Of a stretch of 59,579 nt of DNA, positions 18,236 to 26,988 are shown piece by piece. The DNA is taken from contig JAPNUR010000020.1 in the NCBI GenBank assembly GCA_026627385.1, forward strand, positions 1 through 59,579, in the 5' to 3' direction. Made by a program: the position numbers and the translations under genes. The stretch is from Bacillota bacterium (lineage in GTDB: Bacteria; Bacillota; Sulfobacillia; Sulfobacillales; Sulfobacillaceae). The notes beneath the pieces are model-generated. The model searched no databases. It was not told where the DNA came from and worked only from the letters and a program-made list of their open reading frames with translations. The first letter of the stretch is position 1. The number at the start of each line of letters is the position of its first letter.

Positions 18236-19222
18236 GTGAGTCTGGTGCGTCCCATCTTGATCCATGCCGGGCTCCGGTCCGGAAGCACCTATTTTTGGAG
18301 CAAATTCCGCGAAAAATCCACGGTCATGGCCTTTTACGAACCATTTAGCGAGGATTTGGGCCGCGCTACGCGTCACTTTTTGTTAACCCATGGTCCTGAC
18401 ACCTGGTCATCAGGCCATGCCCCTACGGCCCCGTATTATCAGGAGTACGAGCCGTTGCTGAAAGAGGAGGCAACTGATGGTCAGGGTATCCGCGGTTTTC
18501 ATCCGTCGTTTAGTTATCAAAACTATTTTCTCAATAGCCCCGTGCTAGACGACCAACGCGCATACCTTGACTCGTTGATAGCTTTGGCAACCGACGCCCG
18601 CAAACAGCCTGTCTTAGGATTTTGCCGGTCATTAGGACGGACCCCATGGCTTAAACGCCACTATCCCCAAGCGGCTCATATTGTGGTGGTGCGCAATCCC
18701 GTGGATCAGTGGCTCTCCGGCTACCATTTCTATCAGTCGACCCGCAATCCATACTTTCTGATTAATCCTGTGTGGTGTTTTCGCCATCCGGGCGATCATC
18801 CCTATGTCACCGCCATTGCTTCCCAATGGAGCAGCACGCTCGCAACTTCGGCGCTGCCCTTATCAACCTTATACGAAATCTTTTTGCATATTTATGCTGC
18901 CGGACTGATTACCGCCATCCAGGAGGCGGATCTCATCGTGGACATGGATCTCTTGTCGCGATCGGCAACGTACCAGCGGGCCATCGCGCACAGTGTGCAT
19001 GACTTAAGCAATATGACGCTCGATTTTTCTGACTGCCGTATCACGCACTACCAACGGCACGACGTGGACTTCAACCTTTCCGACGTGACCGACCGCGTCG
19101 TCGCATCCGTCGCTCAGTGGATCTCAGGAACGCCCGATGCCCGCAACTGGAGTATGGCGAATCCCTGGACGATTCTGAGTCGGATGGAACTCGGCGCCTG
19201 GAGGACGTTACCCGACCGCTAG
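18236..19222 (+). CDS. Sulfotransferase family protein
   Basis: The 328-aa cytoplasmic protein begins with a PAPS 5'-phosphosulfate-binding loop (AGLRSGSTYFWSKFRE, residues 11-26) and has the 3'-phosphate-binding segment HIVVVRNPVDQWLSGY in the middle, as in the sulfotransferase superfamily. It would transfer sulfate from PAPS to a carbohydrate or other hydroxyl acceptor. It starts at GTG 18236 with GGAAAGG upstream. It converges with, and overlaps by 4 bp, a glycosyltransferase gene, and lies between two large surface-protein genes, so a sulfated cell-surface glycan is the likely context. The acceptor is unknown. Confidence 0.8.
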   Translation: MSLVRPILIHAGLRSGSTYFWSKFREKSTVMAFYEPFSEDLGRATRHFLLTHGPDTWSSGHAPTAPYYQEYEPLLKEEATDGQGIRGFHPSFSYQNYFLNSPVLDDQRAYLDSLIALATDARKQPVLGFCRSLGRTPWLKRHYPQAAHIVVVRNPVDQWLSGYHFYQSTRNPYFLINPVWCFRHPGDHPYVTAIASQWSSTLATSALPLSTLYEIFLHIYAAGLITAIQEADLIVDMDLLSRSATYQRAIAHSVHDLSNMTLDFSDCRITHYQRHDVDFNLSDVTDRVVASVAQWISGTPDARNWSMANPWTILSRMELGAWRTLPDR

Positions 19223-20484
19223 CCGCGCCGTGTTTCCCGTAACGCAAATGGTTCCGGCGATAGAGGAATCAATGGCTCGCTGCCTGGTTCCCGGCGCTGT
19301 CGGCGCGAAAGCAACAGTTCGAAGCGCTGGTAAAACTCATCGGCAGTGACATCCCAATTGTAGCGGCGCGCATGAGTGACGGCCTTCTGCGACAGGGTAG
19401 CGCGTAAATCCGCATCCTGATACACTCTCTCTAACGCGCGATACATCGCGTCTAAATCGGGGAGGGCGAAATCCACCATACGCGCGGTGGTGAAATAACG
19501 TGCGGGTTTGATTAACAAGCCCCCCGGCCCGACGACGTCGTGCGTGGCGCTAAAGTCCTGGGCCACCACTGGCGTACCGCAGGCTAACGCCTCCGCATCG
19601 GTGAGGCCAAACCCTTCAGCCATGGAGGTGGACAATTTCACGTCAGCCGCATTGTAAAGCCACGTCAGTGTCCACTTGGGGGCACCAACGAAGGTATCGC
19701 CAGCATGGTGAATCCACACGTGTTCGCGCGTCAAACCGTAGCGTTCTGCTAACACGGTAAGGTCGCCGCCCTCGTCTTTTGGTGTCGCATGAATGTATAA
19801 AAAGGCATCGGGGTGGGCGCGTCGGAACTGGTCAAAGATCCGAAAGGTGTCGTAATAATTCTTGCGCACGGAATTGCGGTTGACCGCCAAGATGACAAAG
19901 CGATCCTTTAGCCCTAGTAAGGCCTTGGCGTCGTCTTTACTGGTCACGCGGTAAGCGGTGTTTCCGCGCCAAACGGTCAGCGGCCGGGTATCAGACGCGG
20001 GGAATACCGCGTCATGTTCGACGCCGTGCCACAGAACGTCTACCTCAAGGCCAGCTTCCGTGCGTAAGACCCGCTGTCCATGTTCGGCCATAGCCACCAC
20101 CAGATCAGCAGCCCGCGGTGCCTCCCACCAGGCGCGCGGTACACGAATCCCGTCAATGGGCGCATAAAGGACAGTGGGCAGCGGAAATTGCCGCTTCAGC
20201 GATTGAAACCCATCCGCCACCGCGTACAAGTCCAGGAGCACAAAGAAGATATCCGGTTTTATACGCTCAAGAAGCTCACGCAGCCGACCAACGCCGTACA
20301 CGTCGCGCGGACTATTGCGCGTGGCAGGATAGAGTTTCAACGGCGTTGGCCAGGGATCCCCGCGATAGTTGACCGCCAACACATGGACGTCGGCGCCCCG
20401 TTGATGCCAGCGGCGCCCGAGATTTTCCGTGACCGTTCCGTATCCCGTATGAGCGCCGCCGTCCGACCACATCAGAATCTTCAC
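19219..20484 (-). CDS. GT4-type glycosyltransferase
   Basis: The 421-aa protein has the GT-B fold pattern of family 4 glycosyltransferases: an N-terminal Rossmann half with a Gly-rich loop (WSDGGAHTGYGTVTENL), a central FVILAVNRNSVRKNYYDTFRIF start of the second half, and the donor-binding EX7E-like segment (KLSTSMAEGFGLTDAEALACGTPVVA). It would add a sugar from a nucleotide-sugar donor to a lipid, protein or polysaccharide acceptor. It lies 40 bp downstream of the GLUG surface-protein gene on the same strand, which suggests glycosylation of envelope components. Donor and acceptor cannot be read from the sequence. Confidence 0.88.
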   Translation of the reverse strand: MKILMWSDGGAHTGYGTVTENLGRRWHQRGADVHVLAVNYRGDPWPTPLKLYPATRNSPRDVYGVGRLRELLERIKPDIFFVLLDLYAVADGFQSLKRQFPLPTVLYAPIDGIRVPRAWWEAPRAADLVVAMAEHGQRVLRTEAGLEVDVLWHGVEHDAVFPASDTRPLTVWRGNTAYRVTSKDDAKALLGLKDRFVILAVNRNSVRKNYYDTFRIFDQFRRAHPDAFLYIHATPKDEGGDLTVLAERYGLTREHVWIHHAGDTFVGAPKWTLTWLYNAADVKLSTSMAEGFGLTDAEALACGTPVVAQDFSATHDVVGPGGLLIKPARYFTTARMVDFALPDLDAMYRALERVYQDADLRATLSQKAVTHARRYNWDVTADEFYQRFELLLSRRQRREPGSEPLIPLSPEPFALRETRRG

Positions 20485-20524
20485 GTCCGCATCCCTTTCT
20501 CAATGAATTGTCCGATTACCCGGC

Positions 20525-23047
20525 CTATGGCTCCGATGTCGGGGACTCATGACTGGCCACCCACGCCTGTGCTAACGTCCAGGAAAATCCATCCAGTTGC
20601 ACCAAGTAGTTTTCAATCGCCAACGGCGACGCGTTGACCCGCTGTAACGCCGCCACTGCCGCATTAGGGGAAATGCTGGGCCCGTTCCACGTGGGAATAA
20701 TGCCGAGCTTTTGATACAATGCCGCAAACTGACCCTGCTGCACTGCGGAGACATGCTGCTGCAAGCCCACACCGCGTCCCGACAAAATCGCCGAGAGGTA
20801 ACTTGAGTACAGCCCCTCCCCGTTAAACGATGCCCCCGCCAGCACGGCCGCTCGTTCCTCTATATAGCCGGGACTTGATCCGTTCGCCACGGCGAGGCCG
20901 GAATTATACCCATCATTGGCAATCACCACGCCCTTGACGCCGTTAATGGTCACCGCTTCGGGCAAAAACGTAGGCAGCACAAAGGGCGTCCCCGATGAGG
21001 TGGAACTCGGCGGCGCATTCACCATCTGAAGATCCACCATGGCCATAAATCCCCCGCTAGCCATTACTGATAACGTGGCCTGCTGCGGCGTATTCGGCGC
21101 GGTCCAGTTGACCCCTAACGGACTTGATGTAGAAGTCGCTGTCGTCTCAGCCCACGTCCCCGTGGTGGCGGAAAGATCGAGCGATATGCCGCTCACGGCT
21201 ACAGTGGTAAGACCCGATGTCGTGGATTCGTCATAGACTGGCTCAATGGTTATTGGAACGGTGTGTCCCACGGTCACCGTCGTACTCGGTGCGGACAATG
21301 TGACGACGGTATCGTCAGGGAGAAACGGTAGGCCATCTTGAATGGAGGACACCTGCCCCCAGGTGGGACTCGTCATCCACGGGGAAAAGGGACTCGACGC
21401 ATTGCCAAACGGCATCGTCATTTGCGTCAGAGTGGCCGCCGTGGCGCTGCCACCGCTTCCCAGTGTGCCGCTTCCAATCGCCGCGAGACCCGTGGTCGAT
21501 AAATAGACGGCGTCGTCGATAACTCCGGATCCGCCGCGCGAAACGCCAACCACTCCGCCGTTTTCGTGTGCCCCGGACACGCTGCCAATCTCATAGACTC
21601 CGGAAGTGAGTCCATTATAGTATTCACCAAGAATGCCCCCGGCTACATCGGCACCGTTCCCATTGACGTTGCCTATCGCGTACGAGTCTGTCAGCGTACC
21701 ACCTTCCAAAAACCCCACGAGACCACCGTCGGCATACGAGGCGCTATTGCTGGCGCCCGTGACATTGCCCAGCGCAAAGGCGCCCGATACCAAGCCGATC
21801 ATCATTTCCCCGACAATACCGCCCACCTCGCTGCCACTGGATACCGGACCGGTCTCAAAGGAGTTTTCGATGTAAGAGTGTCCAGTTCCCATAATGGCGC
21901 CTACCAGGCCCCCATCCAAGACGAGTCCCCCGTGGCCCACCACGGCTCCTTCTGCATAAGAATTGGCAATAGCACCGCCACTATCTTGTTCGCCCACCAA
22001 TCCGCCATTGGAAACACTGACGTTATCGCTTAGCGCTGTTGATGCGCTGACCGTGCCTAGCGCCCAGGAACTTTCAACCACCCCGCCGCTCATTTGTGCG
22101 CCCACTAACCCGCCATTCATTGCCCCACCGCTGACTGGATCGGTACTGTCACTCGCATTGACAGTGCCACCACCTGATTGCACGGCGACGAGACCCCCGG
22201 CGATTTGGCCGGTGCTGGCGGCAACCTGGCCGCTTGTGTGGTCATCTACAACCACGCCACCTGCGGTCTGTTCTCCCACCAGACCTCCTAACATCGTGCG
22301 ATGTGAACCTTGACCGGTCATAGTGGATTCGAGCTGAACATTGCTGATGGTCGCCCGACCCTCTTGGGCGCCCACTAATCCGCCGACAACGGGGGTAGAC
22401 TCCAAGGTATCTACGGTGATTTGCACGGCCCCACTCACGTCGCTAATGACGCCCCCCTGCTGAGAGCCGACAAGGCCACCCCAATTCACACCCCCACTGG
22501 CCTCGGCGCTGCCCACGCTGTGCTCAAGAACCACATGATCAATTTGGCCGCCTTCCATCTCCCCAGCCAGATCGCCAATATACACGGGGGCAGAAGCCTG
22601 GCCTCGAACTTGGACATCCTCCAGCGCAAGGTTTTCAATGTTGCCATCCTCGACGCCAAACAATCCGATGGCGCCGGTGTCGCCGGTTGACACCGTAAAC
22701 GCGAGCCCGGAAATGACGGCACCTTGCCCGTTGAACGAACCGGCAAATGGGGAGGTGCTGCTACCTAGAGGAGTCCAGTTATCGCCCGCCAAATCATACG
22801 TTCCGGGCTCAAGCTCAATCGAAGCCCCCATATAAGTAACCGATGATCCGCTACTAATAGGTTGAGTTTGGTGATTATCAATATACTCAAGTTGTCCCAC
22901 GCTGGACACCTGCACAATACCGTTCACCACCGGCGGCACTACAGAGGCCGCTTGAACAGGGCCCGTGAGGGTCAAAGCCGATCCCGTAAGCAGGGTGCTG
23001 ACGCCAAGAACTAAGGCCGCTGGTCTCGTTTTCATTGTCCTTGCCAT
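20525..23047 (-). CDS. Secreted GLUG-repeat surface protein
   Basis: The 840-aa product has a signal peptide (MKTRPAALVLGVSTLLTGSALTLTGPVQA) and a long region (about 60-560) of repeats built around G-G-L-V-G and intervening short strands (GGLVGEQ, GGLVGAQ, GGIVGEM, GGILGEY), the GLUG motif of secreted beta-helical or adhesin-like proteins. An Ig-like segment follows (VVTLSAPSTTVTVGHTVPITIEP), then a C-terminal helical domain. No sortase motif or S-layer domain is apparent. A role in adhesion or matrix formation is inferred from family knowledge. A tandem GTCTCAA element lies about 100 bp upstream. Confidence 0.8.
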   Translation of the reverse strand: MARTMKTRPAALVLGVSTLLTGSALTLTGPVQAASVVPPVVNGIVQVSSVGQLEYIDNHQTQPISSGSSVTYMGASIELEPGTYDLAGDNWTPLGSSTSPFAGSFNGQGAVISGLAFTVSTGDTGAIGLFGVEDGNIENLALEDVQVRGQASAPVYIGDLAGEMEGGQIDHVVLEHSVGSAEASGGVNWGGLVGSQQGGVISDVSGAVQITVDTLESTPVVGGLVGAQEGRATISNVQLESTMTGQGSHRTMLGGLVGEQTAGGVVVDDHTSGQVAASTGQIAGGLVAVQSGGGTVNASDSTDPVSGGAMNGGLVGAQMSGGVVESSWALGTVSASTALSDNVSVSNGGLVGEQDSGGAIANSYAEGAVVGHGGLVLDGGLVGAIMGTGHSYIENSFETGPVSSGSEVGGIVGEMMIGLVSGAFALGNVTGASNSASYADGGLVGFLEGGTLTDSYAIGNVNGNGADVAGGILGEYYNGLTSGVYEIGSVSGAHENGGVVGVSRGGSGVIDDAVYLSTTGLAAIGSGTLGSGGSATAATLTQMTMPFGNASSPFSPWMTSPTWGQVSSIQDGLPFLPDDTVVTLSAPSTTVTVGHTVPITIEPVYDESTTSGLTTVAVSGISLDLSATTGTWAETTATSTSSPLGVNWTAPNTPQQATLSVMASGGFMAMVDLQMVNAPPSSTSSGTPFVLPTFLPEAVTINGVKGVVIANDGYNSGLAVANGSSPGYIEERAAVLAGASFNGEGLYSSYLSAILSGRGVGLQQHVSAVQQGQFAALYQKLGIIPTWNGPSISPNAAVAALQRVNASPLAIENYLVQLDGFSWTLAQAWVASHESPTSEP

Positions 23048-23147
23048 ATCTAGGGTAATCCCCCTTCAAGTCATCTTTGACGTATTGATTGCGCCGCTTG
23101 GCACCTAGAGTGAATGCGTTTTATTTTACAAAGGGAGGCGACAACCG

Positions 23148-23169
23148 ACAGTCTCAAGTGGGGTCTCAA
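23148..23169 (-). promoter_or_regulatory. Tandem GTCTCAA element upstream of the GLUG gene
   Basis: ACAGTCTCAA (23148-23157), 5 nt, GTCTCAA (23163-23169): identical half-sites and 12-nt period to the element at 18026-18047, in the same orientation relative to its minus-strand gene. Confidence 0.5.
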
Positions 23170-23226
23170 GTTTGACATACGCTGTTCCAGCCGTTCAGAA
23201 CCGTGGCGCAGACGCGAGGCCCCCGC

Positions 23227-23427
23227 TCACCCGACAGCGCTACACAGCCGTCTTATGCAGAAATGGGTGAATCCCATAAACCCGTAACGGCGGTCGCCGA
23301 AAGGCACGGAAGTGCGCGCCTCAATGAGCCAATGAAAAATCTGCAGTCGTCGCGGGTCAGTCAGGGGCGCTAAGCGGTCGCGGAGTCCGTCGGGCCCCGT
23401 CCAATTCAGGGCATTCAAATCCAACAT
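23227..23427 (-). pseudogene. ISAs1-like transposase N-terminal fragment
   Basis: MLDLNALNWTGPDGLRDRLAPLTDPRRLQ resembles the N-terminus of ISAs1-family transposases, where 'L..IPDPRR.QGRRHPL' opens the protein. After DPRRLQ the sequence diverges (IFHWLIEARTSVPFGDRRYG), suggesting an internal deletion that joins distant parts. Only 66 codons remain of a roughly 370-aa family, so it is inactive. Confidence 0.5.
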
Positions 23428-23496
23428 CGTGAGTGCCCCTCCCCTCAACCCAGCCGAGAGGAAGGGCGCTAGGAGAACCTCCGGGCTTTCCGGCCC

Positions 23497-23727
23497 TTAG
23501 GGCCGGACCCAGAGTTGTTGGGGATGACCGTGTGGTACGTACCGCTTATGGTGGCGCGCAAAGCCGCGCGTGTCGCCCAAATAATGCCAGCCCGCCGCTC
23601 GATCGCTCGTCCCTGCAAACCGCGCCGGATCGACAAAGGTTTCGGCCAACACCACGGGGTGCCCGTACACCGCGTTCCAGTCGCCTCGCAGGCGCCGGGT
23701 GTTCAAGGCGAGAATCTTCGACGCCAT
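23497..23727 (-). pseudogene. DUF4338 (DruA-like) fragment
   Basis: About 75 codons match the conserved C-terminal half of DUF4338 proteins, the family of Druantia component DruA: ILALNTRRLRGDWNAVYGHP, then VLAETFVDPARFAGTSDRAAGWHYLGDTRG. The family is usually about 300 aa; a stop immediately precedes the fragment. It lies directly upstream of the ISAs1-like fragment on the same strand, a pairing familiar from transposon-associated DUF4338 genes, so it is more likely IS debris than a defence system. Confidence 0.6.
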
Positions 23728-23768
23728 TCACGTGTGGGCAGAGTGGCGGATTGCCCAGGAACGCGCCC

Positions 23769-23957
23769 ATGATGACCTGGTCCGATGAAGAGGTGGCACG
23801 CCTCAAGGCGGAGTTAGCCGAAGTGCCGAAGGCTTTTCAGGAATCCGCCACGGTGCATGAACGCGAAGAATTGCTCCAGCGCTATATCCGTCGGATCGAC
23901 GCGGAAGCGGGCAAAATTTTCATTCATTATATTGGGCCAGAGTCCCAGTCGTCGTAG
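23769..23957 (+). pseudogene. Large serine recombinase C-terminal fragment
   Basis: The 62-codon frame (SDEEVARLKAELAEVPKAF...EELLQRYIRRIDAEAGKIFIHYI) resembles the coiled-coil C-terminal end of large serine recombinases, in which a helix is followed by 'LLxxxIxRIxxxxxxIxIxY'. The catalytic domain is absent. The neighbouring fragments are also mobile-element derived. Confidence 0.35.
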
Positions 23958-24036
23958 CCATCCAACTAAGGCTGTGCACGTCTCGGCCGTGCAACGCCCG
24001 CGAATACGCAGCGCATGGCGCAATGGATTACCGCTG

Positions 24037-24213
24037 TCATTCCCTCAGAGATTGCGATGCGGCCGCTGCCGGCGCATCCTTAAGGGCAATCTCGGGAAAT
24101 CGGACTTTCAGGAGGGCTTTAGCGAAGTGATTGGCTAGCGCTTCCAGTTGCTCAGGCGACGGCTGCGGCACCGGCTGACCATGCGCGTCCACAAACTCCA
24201 CGATCACTTTCAT
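24037..24213 (-). CDS. Small hypothetical protein, mobile-element associated
   Basis: A 58-aa protein begins at ATG 24213 with GAGAGGAGG 8 nt upstream: MKVIVEFVDAHGQPVPQPSPEQ, then an amphipathic helix (EQLEALANHFAKALLKVRF) and an Ala-rich tail. The strong ribosome-binding site supports translation. It lies next to recombinase debris, and I recognise no named family; a helper protein of a mobile element is a guess. Confidence 0.45.
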   Translation of the reverse strand: MKVIVEFVDAHGQPVPQPSPEQLEALANHFAKALLKVRFPEIALKDAPAAAASQSLRE

Positions 24214-24263
24214 CCCAGGGTCCTCCTCTCACCTGTTCCCATAACTATGCGGCAATCGCGGAC

Positions 24264-24609
24264 TTAGACGTCCTCCAGATTCCCGCCGCATAGCCGCGCT
24301 TTGGCTGAAGCTACCGCCGCCCCAGGATCCCCATGCACCACAGCATGCCCGGTCCAGATGGCCAGCCAGTTAATAAAGGTCCGGTATCGCGTACCTCTCA
24401 GCAAAAACCCGCCGGCATAACAGTCGGCGAGTACCCCAGATACCACGGTCCAGTGTGGCCCTTTGCCTTCCAAGAGGCCAACCGACAGGGTCTGTCCCTG
24501 AAAAAGGCCGCAACGCCCGGATGAACGTCTCAATGAGGCGCTGTTTATCCACCGCCCAGACAAAGCCCGCCGAATCAACCGGCGGGCGGGTTAACGCATA
24601 AGATTGCAT
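24264..24609 (-). pseudogene. Frameshifted hypothetical gene
   Basis: The N-terminal frame (MQSYALTRPPVDSAGFVWAVDKQRLIETFIRALR) shifts near the A5 run at about 24501 (plus strand) into a second frame (LFQGQTLSVGLLEGKGPHW...GTRYRTFINWLAIWTGHAVVHGDPGAAVASAKARL). The two together make a plausible roughly 115-aa soluble protein; GGAGG precedes the ATG. No family is recognised. It lies in the mobile-element debris field. Confidence 0.4.
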
Positions 24610-24915
24610 GTCAACCTCCTAAGTAAAATTAAAGGCTCTGCCTGCACTGCCGCGCTTTAAGCGTATTCGCTATCCGACGGGTGGCATAGTGCCCGTCTCG
24701 CTTTCCTCCTAGGTTTTGGGAGAACACGGGAGTCTCGTCCAATGTGTCGTTAGCCTATTGCCACTGAGGTTTTTCCACCTTTGGACGTTTGCCAGTCGGC
24801 CGCTTCAGCAAAAATGTGGTCCGCAAAAGCGAAAAGGCCCGACGTCGGGCCGGGCACGATCCTCTGAAAGCTTAAAGGGGAGAACAAACGAACAAACCAT
24901 CGAGGGCACTGTCTG
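24610..24915. other. Intergenic region with the vapBC terminator
   Basis: No gene is supported here; a 67-codon plus-strand frame has no recognisable content. The only structure seen is the perfect 16-bp palindrome at 24836-24851. Confidence 0.5.
24832..24851 (-). terminator. Likely terminator of the toxin-antitoxin operon
   Basis: The palindrome GGCCCGACGTCGGGCC is followed, on the minus strand, by TTTT. It lies 65 bp beyond the toxin stop codon. Confidence 0.6.
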
Positions 24916-25323
24916 TTAAATCAGTTCCAGGCCGCACGCTTGGGCTGCTTTAGCTAACCGTGTGTCGGCTGTCGCCAGCGGGCATTGCAGTCGCTGAGCC
25001 AGTTCCAAATAGGCGGCGTCGTACACACTGAGCCCATAGTTCGTGGCCAATCGTGCCGTCGCATCAAACACGCGGCTCACGAGCGACGCATCGACGTCAA
25101 TCGGCAATTCTTGAAGCAGTCGGCTCGCGTGGGCTAATTGCTCTGGGGTTAACCGTGATCGCCGGACGCCAACGACCAGCGCGTTGGCGACTTCCAACGG
25201 CCAAATGGCCGGGACCATGGCCGTCTCGTTCCGAAACCGGTGCAACAGCGCATCCGCATAGGCGTTGGACTCGTCAGGAAAACACCAGGCCAACGCGGCA
25301 GAAGCATCGAGCACAAAGGCCAT
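24916..25323 (-). CDS. PIN-domain toxin (VapC-like RNase)
   Basis: The 135-aa protein is a PIN-domain ribonuclease with the four acidic metal ligands visible: Asp6 (LDASAALAW), Glu44 (PLEVANAL), Asp102 (YDAAYLELA) and Asp120 (ATADTRLAKAA). VapC-type toxins cleave RNA, often initiator tRNA or rRNA, when freed from antitoxin; the target here is unknown. Its ATG overlaps the antitoxin stop by 1 nt (TAATG), as expected for a coupled pair. All catalytic residues are intact although the neighbourhood is full of transposon debris. Confidence 0.9.
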   Translation of the reverse strand: MAFVLDASAALAWCFPDESNAYADALLHRFRNETAMVPAIWPLEVANALVVGVRRSRLTPEQLAHASRLLQELPIDVDASLVSRVFDATARLATNYGLSVYDAAYLELAQRLQCPLATADTRLAKAAQACGLELI

Positions 25324-25559
25324 TAAAACCGCCGACCTTCTTCGATTAAGTCGCGGAGGCTTTCCCCGGGCTTGACGGAGGATCGTAGGCGCGCAAACTC
25401 TTGGGCAATAGCGTCTATCGTCATGGCCGACGGTCGGTAGGGCGTGATTTTGGCAATCGGCTTGCCCCGTCGGGTCACAATGATCGTTTCGCCCTTTTCA
25501 GCGGCATCAAGCAATTCGGCCAGATGCGTCTTGGCTTCATAGGCGCCGACCTCTCTCAT
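25323..25559 (-). CDS. Phd/YefM-family antitoxin
   Basis: The start at ATG 25559 is chosen for AGGAGGGG 6-8 nt upstream. The 78-aa product has the Phd/YefM N-terminal DNA-binding fold (MREVGAYEAKTHLAELLDAAEKGETIIVTRRGKPIAKITP) and a C-terminal helical toxin-binding tail (SLRDLIEEGRRF). It would neutralise the downstream PIN toxin and repress the operon. The upstream 100 bp are the probable operator/promoter. Confidence 0.9.
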   Translation of the reverse strand: MREVGAYEAKTHLAELLDAAEKGETIIVTRRGKPIAKITPYRPSAMTIDAIAQEFARLRSSVKPGESLRDLIEEGRRF

Positions 25560-25741
25560 TAAAAGCCCCTCCTGAGACCAGTCTTGCAACTAGTCTAATA
25601 CGATGGCCGCCCCGTGTCACGGGCTATGGTTACGCCCGCCTTATCGGTCTGGACTTATGTCAATAAAATGGACACCCGAAATTCAGACATCAGCCGACTC
25701 GCGCCCTATACGCCGCCTCCTCTTTAGCCCCCTAAGGAACC

Positions 25742-26071
25742 ATGACAAAAGCGATCTCTCTTGATACCGTAGGAACAGGTAAAGGCGAGGCAATCATCCC
25801 GATGAGTCAAACCGATTCCTCCGAATTTAAACAGCAAGTGGTCAGAGAGGCTCGGGAAACCGGCAATGCAGCCCTGGTGGCCCGTCAGCATCCGTGGAAT
25901 CCCGCGATGGTCCGACGTTGGGTGCGGGAAGCCTTGACCGCGGAATATCCCGATCTCCCAGCTTTATCGTTAGCCGAAGAAAACGAGCGTCTGAAACGGC
26001 TTTTAGCGGAACGTGATTTACAAATCGCCATGCTGCAAGATTTTTTACGGAAAAAGGGGAGCCGATGGTGA
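25742..26071 (+). CDS. IS3-family transposase OrfA (helix-turn-helix)
   Basis: The 109-aa frame carries an IS3-type OrfA: a helix-turn-helix (FKQQVVREARETGNAALVARQHPWNPAMVRRWVREA) followed by a leucine-zipper-like helix (LAEENERLKRLLAERDLQIAMLQDFLRKK). The start may be the ATG at 25802 (MSQTDSSEFKQQ), which fits the family better. OrfA binds the element ends and is normally fused to OrfB by -1 frameshifting. The OrfB partner is broken, so the element cannot move by itself. Confidence 0.65.
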   Translation: MTKAISLDTVGTGKGEAIIPMSQTDSSEFKQQVVREARETGNAALVARQHPWNPAMVRRWVREALTAEYPDLPALSLAEENERLKRLLAERDLQIAMLQDFLRKKGSRW

Positions 26072-26988
26072 CGGAATTGTGGGAACAGGTGAACGTCTGG
26101 GCCGAGACGCACCCACAGGTGCCGGTGCCGGTCTGGTGTACAACCGTACAGCTCCCGCACAATCGCGCGAAGACCGACGGCGCGCGGCCGTCGGCCGCGA
26201 CCCCGTGGGCTATCGTGCGACGCAAGCAGGTCATAAAGTGCCGGATGGCCAAATTATGGACTGGATTGTGGCCATTTGGGAACAGGAGAATCCCTGATAT
26301 GGCTATCGCAAAATCACCGCGGTCTTACGCCAACGGTATGGCCTGATCATCAACCCGAAAAAGGTCTACCGGTTAATGAAGGCCTGGCACCTGCTCTGGC
26401 CTGACCGCCCCGCAAAACCGCGGTATCCACGGAAGCTGGCCCACCACTGGGTGATCACTCGGCCCAACCAACTGTGGCAAACCGATATCACGTACGGATA
26501 CATGGCGGGAGAAGACCGATTTTTTTACGTCCCAGCCCTTTTAGACGTCTGTGACCGGAGTATTGTCGCGTACCACAGGGGACTCTTCTGTCGGGCGGCG
26601 GACGCCGCCCAGACGCTTCCGCGGGCCGTCGAGGCCCGGCGGGCAGAATGGGGTCCCGAGCCACCCGTGATTCGCACCGACAATGGCCCCCCCAATGTAC
26701 GGTTCGGGTATTTGAAGCGCGTTGTGAAGCCTTGGGCATGACCCACGAACGGATTCCCGTCGCGACACCGAACGCCCATGCCTATATTGAGGCGTGGCAT
26801 GCCCTCTTGACCGGGAATGCCTGAGTCAGGCATTGGCGACCGATGCCGAAGCCTATGCGGCAGTGACCGAATGGATCACGTTTTACAACCAGCATCGCAT
26901 CCATGGAGCCCTCGGGTACCGGTCGCCCGCGCAAATGCGGCAAGCGGTGGCAGAAGGCAACGCCCAGTGGATTCCACTGTGTGCCTAA
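26065..26988 (+). pseudogene. IS3-family transposase OrfB (DDE integrase), broken
   Basis: Integrase pieces occur in different frames: DPVGYRATQAGHKVPDGQIMDWIVAIWEQENP, an in-frame TGA, then YGYRKITAVLRQRYGL (HTH_21), the catalytic core (NQLWQTDITYGYMAGEDRFFY, first Asp; VIRTDNG, second Asp), a frameshift near 26690, and the C-terminal ECLSQALATDAEAYAAVTEWITFYNQHRIHGALGYRSPAQ with the final Glu. The TGA is explicable as CGA-to-TGA decay of the usual Arg. At least three lesions make it non-functional. Confidence 0.75.

Noticed and set aside
23497-23727. Druantia anti-phage system
   Set aside because: Only a truncated DUF4338 fragment is present next to transposase sequence; no helicase or other Druantia component is in the window.
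24716-24919. 67-codon plus-strand frame near the vapBC terminator
   Set aside because: It spans the terminator palindrome and ends inside the toxin gene, with no recognisable domain.
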